DNA of 64,000 nt from positions 1,054,001 to 1,118,000 of the forward strand of contig CAVRIZ010000005.1 in assembly GCA_963721445.1 (NCBI GenBank), given 5' to 3'. Source of the stretch: DAIOEK01 sp963721445. GTDB taxonomy: Bacteria; Chloroflexota; Anaerolineae; Anaerolineales; Anaerolineaceae. The notes beneath the pieces are model-generated. The model saw nothing but the letters and a program-made list of their open reading frames with translations, searched no databases and was not told where the DNA came from. Shown piece after piece: positions 29,459 through 37,735 of the stretch. Every line of letters starts with the position of its first letter. Within the stretch, counting starts at the first letter, position 1. The translations under genes were made by a program, and so were the position numbers.

Positions 29459-30780
29459 TACAACCTCACCACCTTTGGATTATGTTTTCCCAGTTTTCCA
29501 ATGGCGTTACGGGTATCCATGATCAACGCAGCCTTTTCGAGAATGGCTTTGTAGTCATACACCGCGTGATCCGTAACGATCACTACGCAGTCAACCTCAC
29601 CCACTGCTTTCATCACATCAGGAACTGAGATGAGATTCAAGGAATCGTGGTGGATCTCCGGTATATAAGGGTCGTGATATTCCACTATTGCGCCTTTGGC
29701 GATCAGCAATCCCATCACATCCAGGGATGGTGATTCCCGCAGGTCGTCGATATTCGGCTTATAGGCGGCTCCCAATACCAGAACCCGGCTGCCTTTTAAT
29801 GCCTTTCCATGCTCATTCAGCGCATCCTGGACCTTGCCTGCCACAAAGCGGGGCATATTGGTATTGATCTCAGATGCCAGTTCGATAAACCGCGCATTGT
29901 AATTCAGAGCTTTCAACTTCCAGGACAGGTACAACGGGTCGATGGGGATGCAGTGTCCACCTAATCCCGGTCCCGGGGTGAAGCGCATAAAACCGAAAGG
30001 TTTGGTGCTCGCGGCATCAATCACTTCCCATACATCCACCCCAAGCCGGTCGCACATGATCGCCAGTTCATTCACCAATCCAATATTGATCATCCGGAAG
30101 GTGTTCTCCAGCAATTTGGTCATTTCCGCCACTTCCGCGGAGGTGACCGGAACCACTGTCTTCAACGCCTTGCCATACCAGGCGGATGCGACTTCCATAC
30201 ACGCCAGGGTGATTCCGCCTACCACTTTCGGGGTGTTATACGTCGTCCAGTCTTCCCGTCCAGGATCAACCCGTTCGGGGGAGAAGGCTACGAAGAAATC
30301 TTCGCCCGGCACCAGGTTGCAGCAATCACTCAATCTGGGCAGGATCAATTCCCTCGTGGTCCCGGGGTAGGTGGTAGATTCCAGAACGACAACCATCCCG
30401 GCATGGACATACTTTGCCAATTCATCTGTCGCGTTGACGATGAAAGACAGATCGGGATCGCCGGTCTTGCGCAAGGGGGTGGGGACACAGATGCTGACCG
30501 CATCCACCTTCTTAAGTACAGAAAAATCGGTGGTTGCTGTTAATAAGCCCGCATCGACCAACCGGCGGATATCGCTGGTCGGAACATCCTGTATGTACGA
30601 TTCTCCCCGGGTCAGGCTGTCCACCTTTCGCGGATCGACATCGATTCCCACTACGTGATATCCGGCATTACCGAAGACAACCACCAAAGGCAATCCAACA
30701 TAGCCCAGACCGATGATCGCCACGACGGCGGATTTATCATTGATCTTCTGCAATAACGCATCTTTGATCTGTTTTGTCAT
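29458..30780 (-). CDS. Nucleotide sugar dehydrogenase (UDP-GlcNAc/ManNAc 6-dehydrogenase, WbpA/WecC-like)
   Basis: In this 440-residue protein the NAD motif is IIGLGYVGLP (22-31). ESTTYPGTT and AFSPERVDPG (165-174) are typical, and the catalytic cysteine is C277 in GPGLGGHCIPIDP. The AEMTKLLENTFRMINIGLVNE helix fits WbpA/TviB/WecC rather than simple UDP-glucose dehydrogenases. It oxidises the C6 alcohol of a UDP-HexNAc to a carboxylate, feeding the epimerase next to it. It starts 19 bases after the uracil-DNA glycosylase stop, in the same direction. Confidence 0.92.
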   Translation of the reverse strand: MTKQIKDALLQKINDKSAVVAIIGLGYVGLPLVVVFGNAGYHVVGIDVDPRKVDSLTRGESYIQDVPTSDIRRLVDAGLLTATTDFSVLKKVDAVSICVPTPLRKTGDPDLSFIVNATDELAKYVHAGMVVVLESTTYPGTTRELILPRLSDCCNLVPGEDFFVAFSPERVDPGREDWTTYNTPKVVGGITLACMEVASAWYGKALKTVVPVTSAEVAEMTKLLENTFRMINIGLVNELAIMCDRLGVDVWEVIDAASTKPFGFMRFTPGPGLGGHCIPIDPLYLSWKLKALNYNARFIELASEINTNMPRFVAGKVQDALNEHGKALKGSRVLVLGAAYKPNIDDLRESPSLDVMGLLIAKGAIVEYHDPYIPEIHHDSLNLISVPDVMKAVGEVDCVVIVTDHAVYDYKAILEKAALIMDTRNAIGKLGKHNPKVVRL

Positions 30781-30799
30781 AAAGGTTCCATTTCCGGAT

Positions 30800-31546
30800 C
30801 TAAAACAGACTCATCTGTTTCGGATCATGGGTTTCACTTTGTTCAGGCTCCGGATCTTGTTTTTCAGGTATCTGATCCAGAAACGTTGGTTGAATTCCAG
30901 GCTTATCGATAACTGGTACATTCGCAGGAGTAGCCGGGATCACAACCGATTTTTGTTCCAACACCGGTTCAGGTTTTGGCGCCAGCACGGAGGAAGGATG
31001 CAGTAAATTAGCCAGTCCGGCAAAATCTTTTTCCAGATCGGGCCGCAGAAGGGGTTGGTGGAGTGCCGCAGCCGGATGATACATCGCAACAACAAGTCGT
31101 CCATCCACCTGGCTGGCTCTTCCATGGATCTGGCTGATTCGCGCGTTGGGGAAAAACTTTGCCATTGAAAACCGACCAAGCGTCACAATCACTCTGGGAT
31201 CGATCACCTGGATCTGCCTGTCTAGGTATTTTCCACAGGCCATAATTTCCTGCGGTTCAGGGTCGCGGTTGTTGGGAGGTCGACACTTCACCACATTGCA
31301 GATAAATACTTCCGTTCGTTTCAATCCGGCTTTTCCCAGGAGCTCCTCCAGAAATTTGCCTGCCGCACCCACGAAAGGACGTCCCTGTTCATTTTCATTA
31401 TGTCCGGGACCTTCCCCGATGAACATGATTTCCGCATTGACAGGACCCTCTCCTGGAACTGATAATTTCCGGGTAGTATGTAATGCACATTTCTGGCATA
31501 CCCGTACTTCCTGTGCAATCAACTCTAAAGTATCTACAGGGTCCAC
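30800..31546 (-). CDS. Family 4 uracil-DNA glycosylase with C-terminal extension
   Basis: This 248-residue iron-sulfur enzyme removes uracil from DNA. The four cluster ligands fit C17, C20, C88 and C104. Motif A is GEGPGHNENEQGRPFVG (44-60) and the catalytic-pocket motif is MYHPAA (H157). The usual domain ends near residue 185; about 60 more residues, rich in Pro, Glu and Gln, follow and finish in QMSLF, which resembles a beta-clamp-binding peptide. The start is a GTG (31546) with a strong GGAGG ribosome site four bases ahead. It precedes the sugar dehydrogenase by 19 bases. Confidence 0.93.
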   Translation of the reverse strand: MDPVDTLELIAQEVRVCQKCALHTTRKLSVPGEGPVNAEIMFIGEGPGHNENEQGRPFVGAAGKFLEELLGKAGLKRTEVFICNVVKCRPPNNRDPEPQEIMACGKYLDRQIQVIDPRVIVTLGRFSMAKFFPNARISQIHGRASQVDGRLVVAMYHPAAALHQPLLRPDLEKDFAGLANLLHPSSVLAPKPEPVLEQKSVVIPATPANVPVIDKPGIQPTFLDQIPEKQDPEPEQSETHDPKQMSLF

Positions 31547-31579
31547 ATCAACCTCCGGGTGGATTCTACCTTAATATTT

Positions 31580-32077
31580 CTATGCAGTCGGGTCTCTCAA
31601 TATATCGAGAGATTCCAACGACATCAGCACAGCGTCTTCATGGTTATCTTGATAATAATGTGCTCGTATTCCGTCAACCTGAAAACCCAGATTCTCATAT
31701 AACTGGCGGGCTATCGTGTTACCCGCTCTTACCTCAAGGTACGCTTTTAGTGCGCCTTTTTGTTTTGCATGATGCAATGCAGTGAGTATTAATGCATGGC
31801 CAACACCTGCCCTTCGACATTTCTGATCGACAGCAATCGTACCAATATGGGCTTCGTCCACGATCAGCCAGACAACGATAAACCCGATGATCTCGACGTT
31901 TCCATCTTTAGCTGTTGCCTCAGCCACCAATGGAATACTGCTCAGGTTCTCTTTGACTTCGTACAAAAAAGCGCGTTCTGGCCATGGCAAGGAAAAACTG
32001 GCACGGTCAATGGCAGAAACCATCGGCGCGTCCGTTTCCATCATTGGACGAATTCGGTATGGATGACTATCGTTCAA
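31580..32077 (-). CDS. rimI: Ribosomal protein S18-alanine N-acetyltransferase (RimI-type GNAT)
   Basis: In this 165-residue GNAT enzyme the N-terminus YRIRPMMETDAPMVSAIDRASF and the acetyl-CoA motif (QKCRRAGVGHALI) match RimI, which acetylates the N-terminal Ala of S18. NTIARQLYENLGF is the conserved C-terminal motif. The frame opens far upstream inside tsaB. The best start is TTG 32077, four bases after the tsaB stop; ATG 32044 would cut the conserved beginning. tsaE-tsaB-rimI is a common bacterial arrangement, and RimI has no known direct role in the tRNA modification. Confidence 0.88.
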   Translation of the reverse strand: MNDSHPYRIRPMMETDAPMVSAIDRASFSLPWPERAFLYEVKENLSSIPLVAEATAKDGNVEIIGFIVVWLIVDEAHIGTIAVDQKCRRAGVGHALILTALHHAKQKGALKAYLEVRAGNTIARQLYENLGFQVDGIRAHYYQDNHEDAVLMSLESLDILRDPTA

Positions 32078-32081
32078 GGAT

Positions 32082-32750
32082 TTATCCGGGGATCGGATCT
32101 TTATAATGCAGGTATGTCGGTGCGATGGATACGACGTCATCCACATCCATAGATTGCCAGCGTTTCCAGGCAAGCTCTGCCAGATAAGCCGGTCTTCGGA
32201 CAGAGATGGCAGGCGATGCCAATACTACATTCTTCCAGCGCCGGGCTAAGGTTTTGCGTTCGTCCACTGTCAACTCACCACAGACCAGGGTGGGTTTCTT
32301 TATGAATTGTTCCAATTCCGCGGGAGTCATGACCTCCAGATCGCCTTTTCCCTGCCAGCGACCATCCACAGGCTGATACATACCGACAGCCAATCGGCCG
32401 CGTCCTGCTTTTAATACCGCAGCCATCCGGATGGACTGAATGGGTACACCGGCAGCCAGAATATCCAGAGTAGGTATCCCGATCACCGGAATGCGTAATC
32501 CCAAAGCAAGCCCTTTCACTACAGCCATCCCGATTCGAAGACTGGTGAATGATCCGGGTCCAGTTGCCACGGCGATCACGGTTAGGTCTCCCGCGATGAT
32601 TCCGCTCCGCTTCAAGATCCGTTCGATCGCGGGTGATAGCTCGACGCTATGATGGGTGCGAGATTGCCAGACTTCTTCAGTCAGGATCTGTTCGTCTTGA
32701 TACACCGCCAGACCAATCCATTGTGTGGAAGTATCGACAGCCAGAAGCAT
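32082..32750 (-). CDS. tsaB: tRNA threonylcarbamoyladenosine biosynthesis protein TsaB
   Basis: In this 222-residue protein, LLAVDTSTQWIGLAV and the HHSVELSPAIERIL segment, followed by ATGPGSFTSLRIGMAVVKGL, are diagnostic of the ASKHA-fold TsaB (YeaZ). It works with TsaD and TsaE to add threonylcarbamoyl to A37 of ANN-decoding tRNAs. It overlaps the tsaE stop by one base (TAATG). TsaD is not in this window. Confidence 0.95.
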   Translation of the reverse strand: MLLAVDTSTQWIGLAVYQDEQILTEEVWQSRTHHSVELSPAIERILKRSGIIAGDLTVIAVATGPGSFTSLRIGMAVVKGLALGLRIPVIGIPTLDILAAGVPIQSIRMAAVLKAGRGRLAVGMYQPVDGRWQGKGDLEVMTPAELEQFIKKPTLVCGELTVDERKTLARRWKNVVLASPAISVRRPAYLAELAWKRWQSMDVDDVVSIAPTYLHYKDPIPG

Positions 32751-33247
32751 TAGTTGCCTCCGAAAAACTGTTTTTTAAGCTGATGTATCATGTTTTGATA
32801 TCGTTTGCCTGTCCCTTTAAACAATAAACCCCGCTGTTCATCCGCCAGCCAGCGCAGCGATACCCAGACCCGATCCCGAGGGAGAACCGACTCGATTCGT
32901 TCAGGCCATTCGACGATGACAGGTCCATTATCCAGCAAAGGTAAAAGGTCGAGGTCTTCGGCTTCATCAGCGTTTCCAAGACGATAAGAATCCAGGTGGG
33001 ACAGTGTTTCGCCATCCGGACGCCGATAGACATTCACCAGAACAAACGTAGGGCTGGAGACCGGATCAAGCGATCCCCATCCTTTAGCAACACCCTGAAC
33101 AAAAGTGGTCTTGCCAGTCCCCAATTCACCAGAAAGGCAGATCACATCCCCCGGACGGAGCATCATCCCAAACCGAATCCCCAACCGTCGGGTTTGATCC
33201 GGGCTGTGGGAGAAGTAGTCGAGTGAATTTTCATCCAGGATGGGCAT
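32750..33247 (-). CDS. tsaE: tRNA threonylcarbamoyladenosine biosynthesis ATPase TsaE
   Basis: In this 165-residue P-loop protein, Walker A is GELGTGKTTF (40-49), followed by SSPTFVLVNVY and the conserved HLDSYRL; VEWPERIE is the typical EWPE motif. TsaE hydrolyses ATP in the t6A-forming complex. The frame opens 36 bases further up, but the ATG at 33247 gives the normal N-terminus. A full sigma-70 promoter ends only seven bases before it and there is no ribosome site, so translation may start at the very 5' end. Confidence 0.95.
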   Translation of the reverse strand: MPILDENSLDYFSHSPDQTRRLGIRFGMMLRPGDVICLSGELGTGKTTFVQGVAKGWGSLDPVSSPTFVLVNVYRRPDGETLSHLDSYRLGNADEAEDLDLLPLLDNGPVIVEWPERIESVLPRDRVWVSLRWLADEQRGLLFKGTGKRYQNMIHQLKKQFFGGN

Positions 33248-33254
33248 ATGATGG

Positions 33255-33283
33255 ATTATACGATACGGACAAAATCGGAGCAA
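33255..33283 (-). promoter_or_regulatory. Promoter of tsaE-tsaB-rimI with -10 box 7 bases from the start codon
   Basis: On the minus strand TTGCTC (33283-33278), a 17-base spacer and TATAAT (33260-33255). The ATG starts at 33247, so the predicted transcription start falls on or next to it (leaderless). Confidence 0.72.
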
Positions 33284-33294
33284 GGAACAGGCTT

Positions 33295-33328
33295 GTCCAC
33301 ATGCAGTGGACCATGATCAGTCATGGTC
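33295..33328. other. Two small hairpins at the end of the GT28 gene
   Basis: GTCCAC-atgca-GTGGAC (33295-33311) and GACCATGA-tcag-TCATGGTC (33309-33328) overlap the stop of the glycosyltransferase gene. They lack a T-run, so terminator function is weak. Confidence 0.35.
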
Positions 33329-34459
33329 AATGCCTATCTTTTCAGCGATGATCCGCGCGATATCTCTGGACGCGTTCGGTTTGGCAAGGCGTTTGCAGGC
33401 TTCCACGGCTTTCATCCGGGTTTCTGGGTGCTGGATCCAACCTTTGAGCGATGCTACCACCCGATCTGGGTGAGGAGCCCAAACCCCTGCTTTATGATTC
33501 ATCACATAGAAAACATTCCCGTCTTCCTGTCCAGGCATCCGGGAATAGATGATCAACGGCAGACCGGCAATGAATGCCTCGCTGATGGTTCCCGGACCGG
33601 CTTTGGTAACCAAAATATCTGCCGCCGCCATCAAGTCGGGCATATTCCGGACGAACCCATACACGGACGCCGGAATATTCCACGGTCTTGTCTCAAGGCG
33701 CACCCTGGCGGAATGGTTTCTACCACATACAACAGCCAGGGCTGTATCCAACCCGGCTTGATCGATGGCGTTCGCGACCATCTCCAGAGGACCCATTCCC
33801 TCTCCACCGCCTACAAGCAGGACAACCGGCTTGTCATGGTTCCACCCAAGACTATCGCGGAGAGCTTGGCGATCGGATGGCGGATGGCAAAAGCGTTGAG
33901 CGACAGGCAAACCAACTACCCGGATCTTTTCCGGATCCACCCCGTAGCAAATCCCCCTTTCCTTCGCTTCCTGGGTGGGAACGATTACCAGATCTGCCTT
34001 CTCGTCATACCAGAACGCATGAGTGGAGACCATATCGGTCACGACAGTCATGAACGGTTGCGGAGAATCTTTCATCGCCCGTAAGACTGGGCTGTTCGCA
34101 AGGGGGTGGACAGATACGATCAGGTCCGCTGGATTCTCGCGAACCAGCTTACGGGTCGCCCGGCGGATATACGGCCAGAGGAATGAATTAAAAGCGGAAG
34201 TTCTTTTTTGCCCGTCAGAGATATGGTAACCGAAAGCCCAGACATCCGGCATTTTGGAAATTGGAGGGTAGAACTGGGGAGCATATTTTAACGGTGTCGG
34301 TGCGTAACTCTTGAAAATATCGATCATCTCTGTCTGTATTTGGTGGGGATAATCTAATTCCAATGCTTCGATTATCGCTTCAGCAGCAGAACGATGCCCT
34401 CCACCGGTATCAGAGAAAAGAAAGATGACACGCGGGCGTTTACGGGGATTTGTTTCCAT
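33317..34459 (-). CDS. MGDG synthase / processive diacylglycerol glycosyltransferase-like GT28 protein
   Basis: This 380-residue GT-B enzyme has the N-terminal DTGGGHRSAAEAIIEAL motif that defines the MGDG-synthase/UgtP branch of the MurG superfamily. LLVGGGEGMGPLEMV and KAGPGTISEAFIAGLPLIIY form the UDP-sugar site. Such enzymes make monoglycosyl- or diglycosyl-diacylglycerol at the inner membrane. It starts 20 bases inside the DUF951 gene, so the two are translationally linked. The ATG at 34459 is preferred over a TTG just before it. Confidence 0.92.
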   Translation of the reverse strand: METNPRKRPRVIFLFSDTGGGHRSAAEAIIEALELDYPHQIQTEMIDIFKSYAPTPLKYAPQFYPPISKMPDVWAFGYHISDGQKRTSAFNSFLWPYIRRATRKLVRENPADLIVSVHPLANSPVLRAMKDSPQPFMTVVTDMVSTHAFWYDEKADLVIVPTQEAKERGICYGVDPEKIRVVGLPVAQRFCHPPSDRQALRDSLGWNHDKPVVLLVGGGEGMGPLEMVANAIDQAGLDTALAVVCGRNHSARVRLETRPWNIPASVYGFVRNMPDLMAAADILVTKAGPGTISEAFIAGLPLIIYSRMPGQEDGNVFYVMNHKAGVWAPHPDRVVASLKGWIQHPETRMKAVEACKRLAKPNASRDIARIIAEKIGIDHD

Positions 34460-34649
34460 CAACCTCTCCGGTCAGATTTTTCTTTACCCGTTTCGCCAGA
34501 TCACGCCGAGGAATAAGCACCCTTCTTCCGCAAGTCTGGCATTCCACACCGATATCTGCCCCTAACCTTACAACCTTCCAGGTAAATCCTCCACAGGGAT
34601 GTGATTTTCGCAGGAGCAAAAGGTCATTGATCTTCAGATCGGGCAGCAC
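34440..34649 (-). CDS. DUF951 family small protein
   Basis: The protein has 69 residues, with the DUF951 layout: KINDLLLLRKSHPCGG, WKVVRLGADI and CQTCGRRVLIPR, ending in a K/R-rich tail (KRVKKN). The two cysteines in CxxC and the HPCG cysteine suggest a zinc ribbon. The function is not known; family members often sit beside ParB or GTPase genes. The start is GTG 34649 with TATAAT six bases upstream, again a leaderless pattern. Confidence 0.9.
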   Translation of the reverse strand: MLPDLKINDLLLLRKSHPCGGFTWKVVRLGADIGVECQTCGRRVLIPRRDLAKRVKKNLTGEVDGNKSP

Positions 34650-34655
34650 AAAATC

Positions 34656-34661
34656 ATTATA
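34656..34661 (-). promoter_or_regulatory. -10 box for the DUF951/GT28 genes
   Basis: TATAAT on the minus strand ends six bases before the GTG at 34649. No clear -35 box was seen. Confidence 0.5.
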
Positions 34662-34670
34662 TCATCCGCA

Positions 34671-34679
34671 TGTTATAAT
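34671..34679 (+). promoter_or_regulatory. Extended -10 promoter of the M50 protease gene
   Basis: TGTTATAAT on the plus strand has the TGnTATAAT extended -10 form. The ATG is 11 bases downstream at 34691, so the leader is only a few bases. Confidence 0.55.
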
Positions 34680-34690
34680 CATTTTTGCGT

Positions 34691-35335
34691 ATGTTTAACC
34701 TCACTCCTGCGACTCTGATTTCCCGAATCATTACATTATTGATCGCTTTCACTGTCCATGAATTCGCTCATGCCTGGACTGCCTATAAATATGGGGATGA
34801 TACCGCCGCCCGGGCAGGTCGATTGACGCTTAATCCACTCGCTCACCTGGATGTCATTGGGTCGTTGATGCTTCTGGTAGCCGGTTTCGGCTGGGCAAAA
34901 CCCGTTCCGGTAAATCCTTACACACTGGAACGAAAATCACCCTTCGCGAATATGTTCGTCTCACTGGCAGGACCTGTTTCCAATATGCTGTTGGCGATAC
35001 TGGCGGCAATCCCGTTCCGGTTAAATCTGGTAAGTTACGCACCCAGCACGTCCATATTTTTCCCCAGTATCTCCGATTTTCTCCTGGATTTTATCTTTCT
35101 CAATATCGCCCTCCTGCTCTTCAATCTGATTCCAATTTCCCCATTGGATGGGGAGAAGGTTTTATGTTCGCTTCTACCTGCCGGGGGAGTTCGCTTTATG
35201 GATACCATCCGACCATATGGACCAATTATCCTGCTTGGGTTGATCATGCTGGGCAGGTTTGGTGGGGTTGATTTGTTGTCTGCGATCATGAGACCTCCAA
35301 TGACTGCCCTCTTTCGTCTGTTAATCGGAGGATGA
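34691..35335 (+). CDS. Site-2 protease family protein (M50 metalloprotease)
   Basis: In this 214-residue membrane protease the zinc motif HEFAH lies in the first helix (IAFTVHEFAHAWTA). NPLAHLDVIGSLML and NLIPISPLDGEKVL carry the second conserved motif, whose aspartate completes the site. Site-2 proteases cut within the membrane, often to release regulators; the substrate here is unknown. The ATG at 34691 is two codons after an in-frame TTG. It ends overlapping the ATGA preceding the TyrA-like gene. Confidence 0.93.
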   Translation: MFNLTPATLISRIITLLIAFTVHEFAHAWTAYKYGDDTAARAGRLTLNPLAHLDVIGSLMLLVAGFGWAKPVPVNPYTLERKSPFANMFVSLAGPVSNMLLAILAAIPFRLNLVSYAPSTSIFFPSISDFLLDFIFLNIALLLFNLIPISPLDGEKVLCSLLPAGGVRFMDTIRPYGPIILLGLIMLGRFGGVDLLSAIMRPPMTALFRLLIGG

Positions 35336-35337
35336 CA

Positions 35338-36318
35338 ATGTCCTTTAATATCACTATCATCGGACTGGATATCGTCGGCTCATCCATTGGCTTGGCTTTG
35401 GGCGAGTTCAAAGAGAAAGTCTCGCGAACAGGCGTGGATAAGGATAATGACCGGGCAAAAATTGCATTAAAACTCGGCGCGGTCGACAAAGTCGAACGGA
35501 ATCTACCATCTGCCATTGCCAATGCGGACTTGATCCTGCTGTGCGAGCCGACCGCCGAATCTATCGATACACTCAAGACCATCTCACCCGATCTGACAGG
35601 TACCCAATACCTATTCGATGTTGGCTGCTCAGCCCAATTATTCAATCAGGAGCTGAAACAGATCTCTCCGGACTTTGCCCATCATGTTAACCTGAGTCTG
35701 ACGGTAAACCCGGCGCATCTGAACGAGATCACCTTGAGCGCCGATGCAGCCAAAGCCGATTTCTTTCAGGGAGGAATCCTTTTCATATCATCCACGAAAG
35801 AATCTTCGGCAGATGCCGTGGAGCTGGCGGAATCACTGGCATCTATGCTTAAAACCGGTCTCGTCTTTACGGAACCGGTCGAACTGGATGGACTTCGCAC
35901 TTCAACGCAGCAATTACCGGAAATTCTCGCATCTGCCCTCGTTCGGGTGGTGTCAGAACAGTCTGGCTGGCGTGAGGCTCGCCGTATGACCGATCGCGGC
36001 TTCTTCAATGCCACTGCTCCCATTTATCTTTCAGGGAACTCTGACAAACCCGCTGTTGATTATGTTGCAAACAGGACGAACCTGGCCTATTGGATCGATC
36101 TTCTCATCGGGGAATTACAGACCATCCGGCAGCACATTATTGAGGGCAAGGAAGACGAATTGAATACCCGGTGGAAAGATAGCCTCGAGCAATTGTTGAA
36201 AGTTCAGACGAATAGACAAACCGGTGAATGGGATTTCCTAAATCAGCCCAAAGTGGAGATACCCAGCATGGGCGAACGTTTTAGTCGTCTCTTCGGATTA
36301 GGTAAAAAGAAGAAATAG
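35338..36318 (+). CDS. Prephenate dehydrogenase-like protein, probably catalytically altered
   Basis: This 326-residue protein has the two-domain build of TyrA (Rossmann N-terminal half, helical C-terminal half). The nucleotide loop reads GLDIVGSSIG, with Asp in place of the central Gly. The usual HPMAG motif after FVxxH is absent (LSLTVNPAHLNE instead), and the later SHLPH-like element is TQQLPEI. The C-terminal GFFNATAPIY aligns with GFRDTTRIA but lacks the Arg. It may bind NAD(P) without making hydroxyphenylpyruvate. The start at 35338 is chosen because GGAGG (35327-35331) is six bases before it. Confidence 0.68.
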   Translation: MSFNITIIGLDIVGSSIGLALGEFKEKVSRTGVDKDNDRAKIALKLGAVDKVERNLPSAIANADLILLCEPTAESIDTLKTISPDLTGTQYLFDVGCSAQLFNQELKQISPDFAHHVNLSLTVNPAHLNEITLSADAAKADFFQGGILFISSTKESSADAVELAESLASMLKTGLVFTEPVELDGLRTSTQQLPEILASALVRVVSEQSGWREARRMTDRGFFNATAPIYLSGNSDKPAVDYVANRTNLAYWIDLLIGELQTIRQHIIEGKEDELNTRWKDSLEQLLKVQTNRQTGEWDFLNQPKVEIPSMGERFSRLFGLGKKKK

Positions 36319-36327
36319 GTATCCCCG

Positions 36328-36594
36328 ATGGAGACCGCTTTCTTTTGTTACATTCTTTCATGCGCTGACGGCACTTTCTATACGGGTTGGACGACCGATC
36401 CGGTCCGTCGCGAAAAGCAGCATAATCGGGGTGTCGGATCCAAATACACCCGGATGCACCGCCCGGTCACCCTGGTCTATCTCGAAACACTACCAAACCG
36501 TTCTGAAGCAATGAAGCGGGAATTGAAGATCAAACGGTTATCGCATGATCAGAAACAAAAATTGGTCCGGTCAAATCCTTATGGAACAGATTGA
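36328..36594 (+). CDS. GIY-YIG nuclease family protein (UPF0213/YhbQ-like)
   Basis: An 88-residue single-domain protein. FFCYILSCADGTFYTGWTTD is the GIY-YIG core (Y-I-L and Y-T-G), followed by the conserved Arg in VRREKQHNRG, a lone E in PNRSEAMKREL and the K-rich end. Such stand-alone proteins are structure-specific or uncharacterised nucleases. It overlaps the galactokinase start by 14 bases. Confidence 0.93.
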   Translation: METAFFCYILSCADGTFYTGWTTDPVRREKQHNRGVGSKYTRMHRPVTLVYLETLPNRSEAMKRELKIKRLSHDQKQKLVRSNPYGTD

Positions 36595-37735
36595 TCTATC
36601 TCAATTTCCGTTTGTATCTGAAGCCCCCGGTCGGGTGAACCTGCTGGGAGAACATGTAGATTACAATGACGGCCCGGTCTTACCGGCAGCCATCGATCGA
36701 ACCGTCAAACTCTTCTTTCGCCCCAAAAAAGAACCAATGGTATCGCTGACTGCCATAGATTTTAAATACGAGCATGCCAGTTTCAACCTGGAGCTTCTGG
36801 ACGAATTAAATTCTGGAGATAAAAAAACTTTGCCCACCTGGGCTGTCTATCCAGCTGGAGTTGCCTGGTCATTGCTTAAGACCGGACTGCCGATAGGCGG
36901 GGTTGATGGTGTGATCACATCTGACCTGCCGATTGGCTCCGGGTTAAGCTCTTCCGCCGCGGTTGAGATGGCATTTGCCGCGGCATGGAATTATCTGGCT
37001 GGTAACCCGAAGTCGACCATGGACCTGGTGAAAGCGGCGAAGAGGGCGGAGAATGAATTCGTGGGTGTGAATTGCGGCATCATGGATCAGTTCGCATCAG
37101 GAATGGGAAAGGCTGGACACGCCCTTCTGTTAAATACCCGGACACTGGAATGGCAGGCATTACCGCTGCCAAAAAAGACGGTCATCATTATTGCCGATTC
37201 CCGACTACCACGAACGTTGAACACCTCCGCGTATAATCAGCGCCGGGCAGATTGTGAACTGGCTGTAAGCATCTTATCCAAAGAACTTCCGGGCATCTCG
37301 GCTCTGCGGGATGTCACCAGCGAACAATACCGGCACTTAATGCATCTAATCCCTCCCCCAGCAGACAAGCACGCCCGCCATATCGTTGAAGAATGTGAAC
37401 GAGTTGACCAGGCTATTCCCATGCTCACACAGGGTGATTCGGCGGGGTTCGGACAGCTCATGTTTGACTGCCACAACAGCCTGCGTGATCTGTATGAGGT
37501 GAGCCTGCCTGAGTTGGATCATCTGGTGAGTATCGCTTCCAGCTTGCCGGGCTGTCTGGGCGCGCGTCTGACAGGCGCCGGTTTCGGCGGCTGCACCGTC
37601 AACCTGGTATCAGAAGAATACAGCGAGTCGTTCATGCGGGCATTAAAAACCGGTTACCAGAAGGTGACCGGTCGAACAGCCAATATATTCAGATGTAAAC
37701 CCAGCGATGGAGTGCGGGTCCGGATTAATCAGTAA
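36581..37735 (+). CDS. galK: Galactokinase
   Basis: This 384-residue GHMP kinase phosphorylates galactose at C1. The galactokinase signature is APGRVNLLGEHVDYNDG (15-31), the ATP loop is PIGSGLSSSAAVEM (117-130), CGIMDQFASGMG holds the catalytic Asp, and TGAGFGGCTVNLV is the C-terminal motif. The frame runs 12 codons upstream, but the ATG at 36581 gives the usual short N-terminus. It overlaps the convergent phosphoribosyltransferase by 11 bases. No galT or galE was recognised, though UDP-sugar epimerases lie elsewhere in the window. Confidence 0.95.
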   Translation: MEQIDLSQFPFVSEAPGRVNLLGEHVDYNDGPVLPAAIDRTVKLFFRPKKEPMVSLTAIDFKYEHASFNLELLDELNSGDKKTLPTWAVYPAGVAWSLLKTGLPIGGVDGVITSDLPIGSGLSSSAAVEMAFAAAWNYLAGNPKSTMDLVKAAKRAENEFVGVNCGIMDQFASGMGKAGHALLLNTRTLEWQALPLPKKTVIIIADSRLPRTLNTSAYNQRRADCELAVSILSKELPGISALRDVTSEQYRHLMHLIPPPADKHARHIVEECERVDQAIPMLTQGDSAGFGQLMFDCHNSLRDLYEVSLPELDHLVSIASSLPGCLGARLTGAGFGGCTVNLVSEEYSESFMRALKTGYQKVTGRTANIFRCKPSDGVRVRINQ

